Source of the DNA: Vreelandella sp031769195
Lineage (GTDB): Bacteria > Pseudomonadota > Gammaproteobacteria > Pseudomonadales > Halomonadaceae
Direction: 5' to 3'
Length of the DNA: 64,000 nt
Assembly (NCBI RefSeq): GCF_031769195.1
Contig: NZ_JAVHNP010000004.1
Coordinates: 62,001-126,000 of the forward strand
Shown: positions 26,727 to 35,130 of the stretch, in pieces
Position numbering within the stretch: position 1 is the first letter of the stretch
Layout: the number at the start of each line of letters is the position of its first letter
Made by a program: the position numbers and the translations under genes
The notes under the pieces: model-generated
What the model was told of the DNA's origin: nothing
The model's database searches: none
The model's input: only the letters and a program-made list of their open reading frames with translations

Positions 26727-28412
26727 TTACTCTTGGTCGGTCACCGCACCGGTGCTCGCCGAACTCACCTGCCGAGCGTATTTCGCCAATACGCCGCGGG
26801 TATAGCGAGGCGCTGGCTGCTGCCAAGCCGCGCGACGGCGCATCATCTCTTCATCGCTGATATGCACGTCGATGGTATCGGCTTCAGCGTCGATGGTGAT
26901 GGCATCGCCATCTTCCACCAGCGCCAGCGGGCCACCATCGAAGGCTTCCGGTGAGACATGCCCCACCACAAACCCGTGGCTGCCGCCGGAGAAGCGGCCA
27001 TCGGTAATCAACGCCACGTCGTTACCCAGGCCACGCCCCATAATCGCTGAGGTAGGCGTGAGCATTTCGCGCATGCCAGGGCCGCCTTTCGGGCCTTCGT
27101 AGCGGATCACCACCACATCGCCCGCCACTACAGTGCCGTCATTGATACGTGCCTGGGCCTCTTCTTCCGAGCCAAACACCCGCGCCGAGCCGCTAAAGCG
27201 CGTGCCCTCTTTGCCGGTGATTTTCGCTACCGCCCCTTCCGGTGCCAAGTTACCGAACAGAATACGCAGGTGGCTTTCAGCTTTGATGGGGTTACCCAGC
27301 GGCGCGATGATCTGCTGATCCATCGGGTACGGCTCAACGTCAGCGAGGTTTTCTGCCAGCGTTTTACCGGTCACGGTTAAGCAGTTGCCGTTGAGCAGCC
27401 CAGCGTCCAGCAGGATTTTCATCAGCGGCTGAATACCGCCAATGGCCACCAGCTCGCTCATCATGTAGTGGCCGCTGGGGCGTAGATCGGCCAGTACCGG
27501 CACACGCTTACCGATCTCGGTGAAATCGGCCAGCGTCAGTTCAACTCCGATGGTGCGCGCCATGCCAATCAGGTGCAGCACAGCGTTGGTGGAACCACCG
27601 AGGGCAATCACCACGGTGATAGCGTTCTCGAACGCTTCGCGGGTCATGATATCGGAAGGCTTGATGTCTTGAGCCAGTAGCGCCAGCACGGCTTCACCAG
27701 CGGCTTTGCAGTCGTCGCGCTTCTCTTGGGAAATCGCGTTCTGTGCCGAGCTACCCGGCAGGCTCATCCCCAGCGCCTCAATGGCCGAGGCCATGGTGTT
27801 AGCGGTGTACATGCCCCCGCAGGAGCCAGGGCCAGGAATCGCCGTTTCTTCGATGTTTTTCAGCTCGATCAGATCGATGTCGCCACGGGAATGGGCGCCC
27901 ATCGCTTCAAACACCGAGACAATATCGGTGTGCCCTTTGCCGGGCATAATGGTGCCGCCGTAAACGAACACGCTGGGGCGGTCGAGCCGCGCTAAGCCCA
28001 TAACGCAGCCCGGCATGTTTTTATCGCAGCCGCCAATCGCCACCAGGCCATCGAACCCTTCGCAGCCCGCCACGGTTTCAATCGAATCCGCGATCACTTC
28101 CCGCGACACCAGCGAGTACTTCATACCTTCGGTGCCGTTGGCAATGCCGTCGGAAATAGTGATGGTGTTAAAAATCACCCCTTTGCCGCCTGCGGCATCG
28201 GCCCCATCACGGGCAAACTCCGCCAGCTCACCAATATGGCTGTTACACGGCGTCACCATGCTCCAGGTAGAGGCAACGCCCACCTGCGGCTTTTGAAAAT
28301 CGTCATCGTTGAAGCCCACGGCGCGCAGCATGGCGCGGCTAGCCGCTTTACCGGGGCCATCCACCACCGGGGCAGAGTGGCGGCGGGTATTATTATTGGT
28401 CGGCTCGGTCAT
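26727..28412 (-). CDS. ilvD: Dihydroxy-acid dehydratase
   Basis: A 561-residue iron-sulfur enzyme of the IlvD/EDD family. Cluster cysteines are visible in MVTPCNSHIGEL, GGCDKNMPGC and PGSCGGMYTANTMA, and the C-terminal region has GPKGGPGMREMLTPTSAIMG, LITDGRFSGGSHGFVVGH and SPEA. It dehydrates dihydroxy-acids to the 2-oxo precursors of valine, isoleucine and (via pantoate) CoA. The ATG at 28412 has AGAGGAGT upstream; the longer frame to 28505 runs toward the divergent recC leader. It is a single gene, without other ilv genes nearby. Confidence 0.94.
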   Translation of the reverse strand: MTEPTNNNTRRHSAPVVDGPGKAASRAMLRAVGFNDDDFQKPQVGVASTWSMVTPCNSHIGELAEFARDGADAAGGKGVIFNTITISDGIANGTEGMKYSLVSREVIADSIETVAGCEGFDGLVAIGGCDKNMPGCVMGLARLDRPSVFVYGGTIMPGKGHTDIVSVFEAMGAHSRGDIDLIELKNIEETAIPGPGSCGGMYTANTMASAIEALGMSLPGSSAQNAISQEKRDDCKAAGEAVLALLAQDIKPSDIMTREAFENAITVVIALGGSTNAVLHLIGMARTIGVELTLADFTEIGKRVPVLADLRPSGHYMMSELVAIGGIQPLMKILLDAGLLNGNCLTVTGKTLAENLADVEPYPMDQQIIAPLGNPIKAESHLRILFGNLAPEGAVAKITGKEGTRFSGSARVFGSEEEAQARINDGTVVAGDVVVIRYEGPKGGPGMREMLTPTSAIMGRGLGNDVALITDGRFSGGSHGFVVGHVSPEAFDGGPLALVEDGDAITIDAEADTIDVHISDEEMMRRRAAWQQPAPRYTRGVLAKYARQVSSASTGAVTDQE

Positions 28413-28546
28413 CACGGACTCCTCTAGATTGCATGGCAAAGGGCACAGCTTGGCGATATATCTCACATCCCGCAAGCAGCTTAACTTATGGCACCATAGC
28501 CTCACCGCACCCCGTGACGCTGATTGCCGTAAAGGAACGCCGCCGT

Positions 28547-31500
28547 ATGCCTGCTAATGCCTTGTTCTACCCTACTCCGCTCCCTCCTGGCTTTATGGTG
28601 GTACATGCTAACCGCTTGGAAGATTTACGCGGGTTGGCGGTGGAGTGGATGCGCCGCCAGCCGTTGGGGGCGCTGGAGAACGAAACCATTCTGGTGCAGA
28701 GCAACGGTATTGGGCAGTGGCTAAAACTGGCGTTGGCGGAAGATCCTAAAAACGGCGGCGCGGGCATTGCGGCAGCGCTGGACGTGATGCTGCCCGCGCG
28801 GTTTTTATGGCAGGCCTACCGCACGGTGCTCACCCACGTTTCCCAAGACGCCGATGCCGTGCCGGAAACCTCACCCTTCGATAAATCGCGCTTGGTGTGG
28901 CGTCTACTGCGCCTGCTGCCTACCCTGGCCGGGCAGCCGGTGTTTGAGCCACTGGCGCAGTTTTTAGACATCGACCGCGACCAGCGCAAGCATTACCAGC
29001 TGGCCGAGCGGCTGGCGGACCTGTTCGACCAGTACCAGGTGTACCGCGCCGACTGGCTAGACGCCTGGGCCAACGGCCACGATGTGCTGATTACCGCAAA
29101 AGGCGAGCACCGCCCGTTGGAAGAGCACCAGCGCTGGCAGCCTGCGCTGTGGCGCATCCTGCGTGACGATGTGGCCGCCACCCAAGGCGATGCTGGCCTT
29201 AACAGCAGCCGCGCCCAGGTACACCAGCGTTTCTTGAAAGCCACCGAGCAGCTAGAGGGCCAAGCCTGCCCGCCGGGGCTGCCCCGTCGGCTGATTATTT
29301 TCGGTATTTCATCGCTGCCTCAGCAAACCCTGGAAGCACTAGCGGCGCTCTCCCGCTGCTGCCAAATCGTGCTGTGTGTTCACAACCCCTGCCAGTTCTA
29401 CTGGGCGGATATCATCGAACACAAAGACCTGCTGCGCGCCCAGCGCTATCGCCAGCGGCGCAAAACCGGCATGCCCGAAGCGCTGGATGTGTTAGGCACC
29501 GGCGATGCCGATGACGCCCTGCACCTGCACGCTCAACCGCTGCTGGCCGCCTGGGGCAAGCAGGGCCGCGACTACCTGCGCCTGCTCGATGAGCACGACG
29601 ACTCTGGCAACTACCAAACCCTGTTTGAGCAGCAGGCGCTGCGCATCGATATGTTCGAACCGTTTAGCGGCGATGAGCGCCACTGCCTGCTCAGCCAATT
29701 GCAAGACGATATCCGCGAGCTGCGCCCGGTAGCAGAAACCCACGACCACTGGCCCGCACTACCCGCAGACGATGACTCCATCGTGTTTCATATCGCCCAC
29801 GGCCCCCAACGGGAAGTGGAGATTCTCCACGACCAGCTGCTGGCCGCCTTCAGCGCCGACCCACAGCTGCGCCCGCGAGATATCATCGTTATGGTGCCGG
29901 ATATCGACCGCTACGCCCCGCACATCGAGGCGGTCTTTGGCCAACTGCCCACCGACGACCCGCGGCACATTCCCTACACGCTCTCGGATCAAGCCAGCCG
30001 CCACCGCCTGCCGCTGATGATTGCACTAGAAAAACTGCTGCGCCTGCCGGAGCTGCGCCTATCGGTGAGCGACCTGCTCGACCTGCTAGAAGTACCCGCC
30101 CTGCGCCAGCGCTTTGGGCTGGAAGAGCGCGACCTGCCGGTACTAGAGCGCTGGATGGAAGGCGCGGGCATCCGCTGGGGGCTCAACGCCAAGCAGCGCC
30201 AAAAGCTGGAACTGCCCGGCGGGCTGAGCCAAAACACCTGGGCCTTCGGCCTGCGCCGCCTGCTGCTGGGCTACACCGTAGGCAACGGCCACGCGTGGCA
30301 AGGCATCGAGCCGTTTGATGATATCGGCGGGCTGGAAGCGTGCTTGGCGGGGCCGCTGGCCACGCTGCTGGAAAAGCTCGAAGCCACCTGGGAGACCTTC
30401 TGCCAACCCACCGATGCAACCACCTGGGTCGCGCGGCTGCGGGCGCTGCTGGAAACCTTCTTTCTCACCGACGATGCCCAAGAGAGCATCATGCTCACCA
30501 AGCTAGAAAGCGGCTTGCAGCAGATGTTGGAAAGTAGCCAAGAGGCTGAACTCAACGATCCGCTGCCGCTTTCCATGGTGCGGGAGCACTGGCTGGCACA
30601 AATTGATGAACACAGCCTTTCCCAGCGCTTCTTAGCTGGGGCGGTCAACTTCGCCACGCTGATGCCCATGCGCGCCATCCCCTTCAAGCGGGTGTGCCTG
30701 CTGGGCATGAACGACGGCGAGTACCCCCGCTCCCAGCCGCCGCTGGATTTCGACCTAATGGGCAGTGACTACCGCCCCGGCGACCGCTCCCGCCGGGAAG
30801 ACGACCGCTACCTGTTTTTGGAAGCGCTGCTCTCCGCCCGCGACCAGCTCTACGTGAGTTGGGTTGGCCGCAGCCAGATCGACAACACGCCGCTTGCGCC
30901 CTCAGTGCTGGTGGGCCAACTGCGCGACCATTTGGAAGCCGGCTGGCAAACGGAAAACGGCGCGCCGCTGCTGGAAAGCCTCACCACCGAGCACCCGCTG
31001 CAGCCGTTCAGCCGCGCCTACTTCACCCCCTCCACAAGCCGACTGTTCACCTATGCCCACGAATGGCGGGAAGTACACGCCCCGCGCACGCCCACCGCCG
31101 CGAGCCGCACGCTGCCGCCGCCAGAAAACGCCCCCACCACGCTTTCCCTTGGGCAACTGGGCGGCTATCTGCGCGAGCCGGTGCGCAGCTTCTTTAATAC
31201 CCGCCTGGGCGTCTATTTCGAGCAGGAGGCGATTGCCGAGCTAGACGCCGAGCCCTTTGCCCTGGATGGCCTGCAAAACTGGCAGCTACAAGACCAACTG
31301 ATTGCCGCCCAGCGCCACGCGGTGGATAACGGCCAGCCGCGTATGGAAGCACTGCACGAGGCCTTAGAGCGTTTTCAAGGCCAGGGCGTGCTGGCCATGG
31401 GCGCGTTTGGCGAGCGCATGCGCGATGCCCTCGCCGAACCCATGGAAGCCCTGTTTAACGACTACGAAGACGCGCTAGCCGCGTGGCCCATCGCCCTTAA

Positions 31501-32107
31501 CGAACCCGAAGCGATTTACCTGGAAAGCCACGAGGGCAGCGTGTTGGAAGATTGGCTGAGCGAACTCCGCCAGGATGAAGCGGGCCACCGCTGCCGCCTG
31601 CTGCTGCTCAGCAGCAGTTTGATCAAGAACAGCAAGTACCAGTGGCATCTGCTGTTGCGCCCCTGGGTGGCGCACTTGGCAGGCAATTTAAGCGGCCCGA
31701 TGACCACACAACTGCTCTCCAAAGCGGGGCATGTCACTTTTGAACCCGTGGCCGCCGACACCGCCCGCCAGCACCTGGACACCCAGCTAGACGCCTGGAA
31801 AGCCGGGTTAGCAACACCGCTGCCGCTGGCCCCCCACGCCGCGTTTGCCTGGTTAACCAAACAAGGCACACCGGACATCGCCCAAGAGAAAGGCCGCGAC
31901 AGCGACGCCTACGCTGCCGCCGAAGCCGCTTACGAAGGCGGCTACAAAGTGACCGGGGAAGTAGCGCAAAGCGCCTATCTAGGCCACCAATGGCCCCGCT
32001 TCGAGCGGCTGTTTTTTGAGCAGGCCAACGGGCACACCTTTGCCACGCTGGCTGAAGCGCTATACGCGCCGCTGTTCAAAGCGGTAAAAAGTAAGCGTGA
32101 AAAATAA
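28547..32107 (+). CDS. recC: Exodeoxyribonuclease V gamma subunit
   Basis: A protein of about 1186 residues; E. coli RecC has 1122. It has the family's N-terminal inactive helicase fold (VVHANRLEDLRGLAVEWM, LVQSNGIGQWLKLALAED), DEYQVYR-like and GISSLPQQTLEALAALS segments, and NDGEYPRSQPPLDFDLM. RecC scans for the recombination hotspot sequence and holds the RecB and RecD motors. AAGGA lies about 10 nt before the ATG at 28547; the frame from 28433 extends into the ilvD promoter region. recB and recD lie 3 kb further on, separated by two opposite-strand genes. Confidence 0.93.
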   Translation: MPANALFYPTPLPPGFMVVHANRLEDLRGLAVEWMRRQPLGALENETILVQSNGIGQWLKLALAEDPKNGGAGIAAALDVMLPARFLWQAYRTVLTHVSQDADAVPETSPFDKSRLVWRLLRLLPTLAGQPVFEPLAQFLDIDRDQRKHYQLAERLADLFDQYQVYRADWLDAWANGHDVLITAKGEHRPLEEHQRWQPALWRILRDDVAATQGDAGLNSSRAQVHQRFLKATEQLEGQACPPGLPRRLIIFGISSLPQQTLEALAALSRCCQIVLCVHNPCQFYWADIIEHKDLLRAQRYRQRRKTGMPEALDVLGTGDADDALHLHAQPLLAAWGKQGRDYLRLLDEHDDSGNYQTLFEQQALRIDMFEPFSGDERHCLLSQLQDDIRELRPVAETHDHWPALPADDDSIVFHIAHGPQREVEILHDQLLAAFSADPQLRPRDIIVMVPDIDRYAPHIEAVFGQLPTDDPRHIPYTLSDQASRHRLPLMIALEKLLRLPELRLSVSDLLDLLEVPALRQRFGLEERDLPVLERWMEGAGIRWGLNAKQRQKLELPGGLSQNTWAFGLRRLLLGYTVGNGHAWQGIEPFDDIGGLEACLAGPLATLLEKLEATWETFCQPTDATTWVARLRALLETFFLTDDAQESIMLTKLESGLQQMLESSQEAELNDPLPLSMVREHWLAQIDEHSLSQRFLAGAVNFATLMPMRAIPFKRVCLLGMNDGEYPRSQPPLDFDLMGSDYRPGDRSRREDDRYLFLEALLSARDQLYVSWVGRSQIDNTPLAPSVLVGQLRDHLEAGWQTENGAPLLESLTTEHPLQPFSRAYFTPSTSRLFTYAHEWREVHAPRTPTAASRTLPPPENAPTTLSLGQLGGYLREPVRSFFNTRLGVYFEQEAIAELDAEPFALDGLQNWQLQDQLIAAQRHAVDNGQPRMEALHEALERFQGQGVLAMGAFGERMRDALAEPMEALFNDYEDALAAWPIALNEPEAIYLESHEGSVLEDWLSELRQDEAGHRCRLLLLSSSLIKNSKYQWHLLLRPWVAHLAGNLSGPMTTQLLSKAGHVTFEPVAADTARQHLDTQLDAWKAGLATPLPLAPHAAFAWLTKQGTPDIAQEKGRDSDAYAAAEAAYEGGYKVTGEVAQSAYLGHQWPRFERLFFEQANGHTFATLAEALYAPLFKAVKSKREK

Positions 32108-32150
32108 GCACGAAAAATAAAGGCTGGCCCGTCTGCCCCGGCGCTCGATG

Positions 32151-33722
32151 TTAAACAGCGGCCAGCGTCTCAGTGTCAAACGCCACTATCTGGCGTTTGG
32201 CGCTGGAGAACTCGACGCCGATCAGGTGTATGGGCTTGCCAGAGGCGCGGTACTTGTCGGCGTACCCTTTGTGCTTGATTTGCGCCAGCGCCTGACCTTC
32301 CGGCAGTTGCTCCACCACTTTGAACTCGAACAGGTAGATATGCCCACCAAAATCCACGCTCATATCCACCTTACCGTGGTGGCTGGCATCTTCCACCGTC
32401 ACATCCAGGCCTAGGGCCGCGAAGTGACTATAGAACACGCTGGCATAATGCCCTTCGTAGCGAGCAATCGGGTTGTTGCGGTACCAGTCGTGGGGAAGCC
32501 CGGCATAGAGCGCCTTAAGGTGCGCTTCTAGGCCGACAAGGTCATGCTGGCTTAAATGGCGGAACAACGTCCTGCGTTCACGCGGGGCATTTTCGACCCC
32601 CAGCGATGGCAGCAAGGCGTGGTTGAGGCTGGTTTCCACCTCACGGTTAGGGAAGCCTAGCGTGTACTGGCGATACCCCAGCAAGGGCTCTTCCACCTGC
32701 TGAATGGTCAGGTAGCCGGTTTGAAACAGCAGGCCTTCGGTGCTGATCTGATCCACATCGAATTGGCTGAGCAGTTCATACTCGGTTTCCCAGTGATCCA
32801 GTGACGGCGTAAATACCCCACGTTGTTTGAGAATATCGACCAGAAACGTTGGCGTGGCAGACTCAAACCAGTAAGGGGCGAACTCGCGCTTTTGAAACAG
32901 CAGCAGCACATCAAACGGGTTGTAAACAGACACCACCTCACGCCCGCCCCAGCGGTAGCCGTTATACCACTGACGAATGGCCTCACGATCTAAGCCGGGT
33001 AGCTCCGGTGCGAACACCGTATCGATGTCTTCGTCGGTGTAACCGCAGATTGTGCTTAAGTGAGCATCCAGGGTGATATCGTTGAGGTTGTTCAACCCCG
33101 AAAATAAGCTCACCTTACTGAACTTGGAAACCCCAGTGAGCAGCACGAAGTGCAAATGGGGGTCGGCATCTTTCAGCACGCTGTAGAGGTTTTTCAGCCC
33201 TTCGCGCACCTCCCGAGCACGCTCAGGCGCCAGAATGTTATCCAGAATCGGCTTGTCGTATTCGTCGATCAGCACCACCACCCGCTGACCATATTGCTGG
33301 TGGGCGCTGCGAATCAGAGTTGAAAATTCGCCTGGAATATCCGTCTTGTGGTGTTGGGTAATGCCCAGCCGCTCACGCTGCACTCGGAGCTGATCACGAA
33401 TACGCTCATCGAGCTCTTCACGGCTCTGCATGACGCCATCGGCAAAGCTGATACGAATGACCGGGTAACGCTGTTGCCAGTCCCACTTATCGTGAATATA
33501 GAGCCCTTCAAACAGCGCCTGGCGGCCCTCGAACAAGCAGCGCAGGGTATCCAGCAACAGGCTTTTTCCAAAGCGGCGCGGCCGCGAGAGAAAGTAGTAT
33601 TTGTTCTGGTTGACCAAGCGCTCAATATGCGGGGTTTTATCGACGTAGTAATAGTCGCCCTCGCGGATATCCGAGAACGTCTGAATCCCGATGGGGAGCT
33701 TACGGCGATGGGCGTCCTGCAC
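32151..33722 (-). CDS. AAA-ATPase-like protein with C-terminal PD-(D/E)XK nuclease domain
   Basis: A 523-residue protein of the AAA-ATPase_like plus PDDEXK_9 family, common in multicopy in bacteria and often variably placed. Residues about 5-260 hold the NTPase: YYVDKTPHIERLV, Walker A-like RPRRFGKSLLLDT, VVVLIDEYDKPI as Walker B and the FSKVSLFSGLNNLNDIT stretch. The C-terminus (about 400-515) has ASVFYSHFAALG, KVDMSVDFGGHIYLFEFKV and QIKHKGYADKY, which is a D..ExK nuclease motif. Its function is unknown; it sits between recC and recB on the opposite strand and could be an insertion that split recCBD. Confidence 0.85.
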   Translation of the reverse strand: MQDAHRRKLPIGIQTFSDIREGDYYYVDKTPHIERLVNQNKYYFLSRPRRFGKSLLLDTLRCLFEGRQALFEGLYIHDKWDWQQRYPVIRISFADGVMQSREELDERIRDQLRVQRERLGITQHHKTDIPGEFSTLIRSAHQQYGQRVVVLIDEYDKPILDNILAPERAREVREGLKNLYSVLKDADPHLHFVLLTGVSKFSKVSLFSGLNNLNDITLDAHLSTICGYTDEDIDTVFAPELPGLDREAIRQWYNGYRWGGREVVSVYNPFDVLLLFQKREFAPYWFESATPTFLVDILKQRGVFTPSLDHWETEYELLSQFDVDQISTEGLLFQTGYLTIQQVEEPLLGYRQYTLGFPNREVETSLNHALLPSLGVENAPRERRTLFRHLSQHDLVGLEAHLKALYAGLPHDWYRNNPIARYEGHYASVFYSHFAALGLDVTVEDASHHGKVDMSVDFGGHIYLFEFKVVEQLPEGQALAQIKHKGYADKYRASGKPIHLIGVEFSSAKRQIVAFDTETLAAV

Positions 33723-33787
33723 GGCGGCCTCCAGAACAAAAAGTGCGATACAAAAAACAGTTTAGCATGCGCCGGATTCTGGCAGCG

Positions 33788-34984
33788 TTAGGCCGACGGG
33801 CTTTCATCATCCTTACCGCCCAGCGATAAAATACGCTTCGCCAGCGCAATCATTTCCGGGTCGCCGGTGTTCTTGGTGGGCACATCGGAGAGCTTCACCA
33901 CCGGCAGCCAGCCCTGCCCTTCGGGTCGGGCTTCGACCATCTTGATCACCATGTTCATGGGCGCCACGCCAATATCGTTAGTGAAGTTGGTGCCAATACC
34001 AAACGCCATGCCAATACGCCCCTGGCAGCAGGCGCGGATGCGTTCCACTTTTTCAGGGGTGAGCGCATCGGAGAAGATGATGGTTTTGCTCAGCGGGTTA
34101 ATGCCCAGGCGCTGGTAGTGGGCAATGGTGGCATCAGCGAACTCAATCGGGTCGCCGCTATCGTGGCGCACACCGTCAAACAGCTTGGCAAACTTCTTAT
34201 CGAAGCTCTCGAAAAACGCCCGCGTGGTAAAGGTATCGGTGAGCGCGATGCCCAAGTCTCCCCGGTACACATCCACCCAGTGCTCCAGTGCCAAACTGTT
34301 GGCCATTTTGAAACCGAAGCGCGCCCCATGGAACATAAACCACTCGTGGGCGTGGGTGCCGATGGGCTTTACACCATGGCGCATGGCCAGCAGCACGTTG
34401 CTGGTGCCGCTAAACGCCTCGCCGCCGTAGTGGCATAGCGCGTTAACGACCCGGTCGTGCACCGCAAACGAAAAGCGCCGACGGGTGCCGAACTCGGCAA
34501 TCTTCAGCCCATGCTGGCGGTACAGCTCAATCTTCTCCCGGGTGCGCTGCTCAATGAGCGCTTCGTCCTCCTCCGACACTGCTACGCCGCGCAGCCGATA
34601 CCAAAGCTCGCTGATCAGCGCCATCAGCGGCACTTCCCACAAAATGGTGCGGTACCACGGGCCTTCCATCACCACCGACAGCTCGCTGCCCTGCTGCTCA
34701 ATCGTGACCTCACTGGGGTCGTAACGAAAGCCCGCCAGAAAATCGAGGTAAGTGGGGTCTAGGTAAGGGCAGGTGGTTTCCAGGTAGCGCTTCTCCTCAT
34801 CGGACAAGCGCAGCGCCGCCATGCGGTCCACCTCGACGCGCAGCGCTTCGCCAAAGCCCTCTGGGAACGCATGCTCGCCGCGATTGATAAACGCGTAACG
34901 GGCATGGGCATAGGGGAAGCGTTTTATCACGGCGTTCTGCATCGTGATTTTGTAGAAGTCGTTATCCAGAAGCGAGGTCAGCAT
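33788..34984 (-). CDS. pncB: Nicotinate phosphoribosyltransferase
   Basis: A 398-residue enzyme; E. coli PncB has 400. LDNDFYKITMQNAV opens the protein, and GTHAHEWFMFHGARFG (with the phosphorylated His), LTDTFTTRAFFESF, VRHDSGDP and ALTPEKVERI follow in family order. It makes nicotinate mononucleotide from nicotinate and PRPP, coupled to ATP hydrolysis, for NAD salvage. AAGGGA lies 5 nt before the ATG at 34984; the frame open to 35083 runs into the recB promoter area. It is divergent from recB. Confidence 0.94.
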   Translation of the reverse strand: MLTSLLDNDFYKITMQNAVIKRFPYAHARYAFINRGEHAFPEGFGEALRVEVDRMAALRLSDEEKRYLETTCPYLDPTYLDFLAGFRYDPSEVTIEQQGSELSVVMEGPWYRTILWEVPLMALISELWYRLRGVAVSEEDEALIEQRTREKIELYRQHGLKIAEFGTRRRFSFAVHDRVVNALCHYGGEAFSGTSNVLLAMRHGVKPIGTHAHEWFMFHGARFGFKMANSLALEHWVDVYRGDLGIALTDTFTTRAFFESFDKKFAKLFDGVRHDSGDPIEFADATIAHYQRLGINPLSKTIIFSDALTPEKVERIRACCQGRIGMAFGIGTNFTNDIGVAPMNMVIKMVEARPEGQGWLPVVKLSDVPTKNTGDPEMIALAKRILSLGGKDDESPSA

Positions 34985-35130
34985 GAGATCCCTTCGTGTG
35001 AGTGAACCGAAGCCGCTGGTAGCGTAAACTGAGCATCCTAAGAGTGGCTTGGCGGCTAGATTAGCAGGTGGCGAAGCACTCATACAGTCTAGGCCCCAAG
35101 CAGGGGCGCGTTATTGTTGGAGCCTGAATA

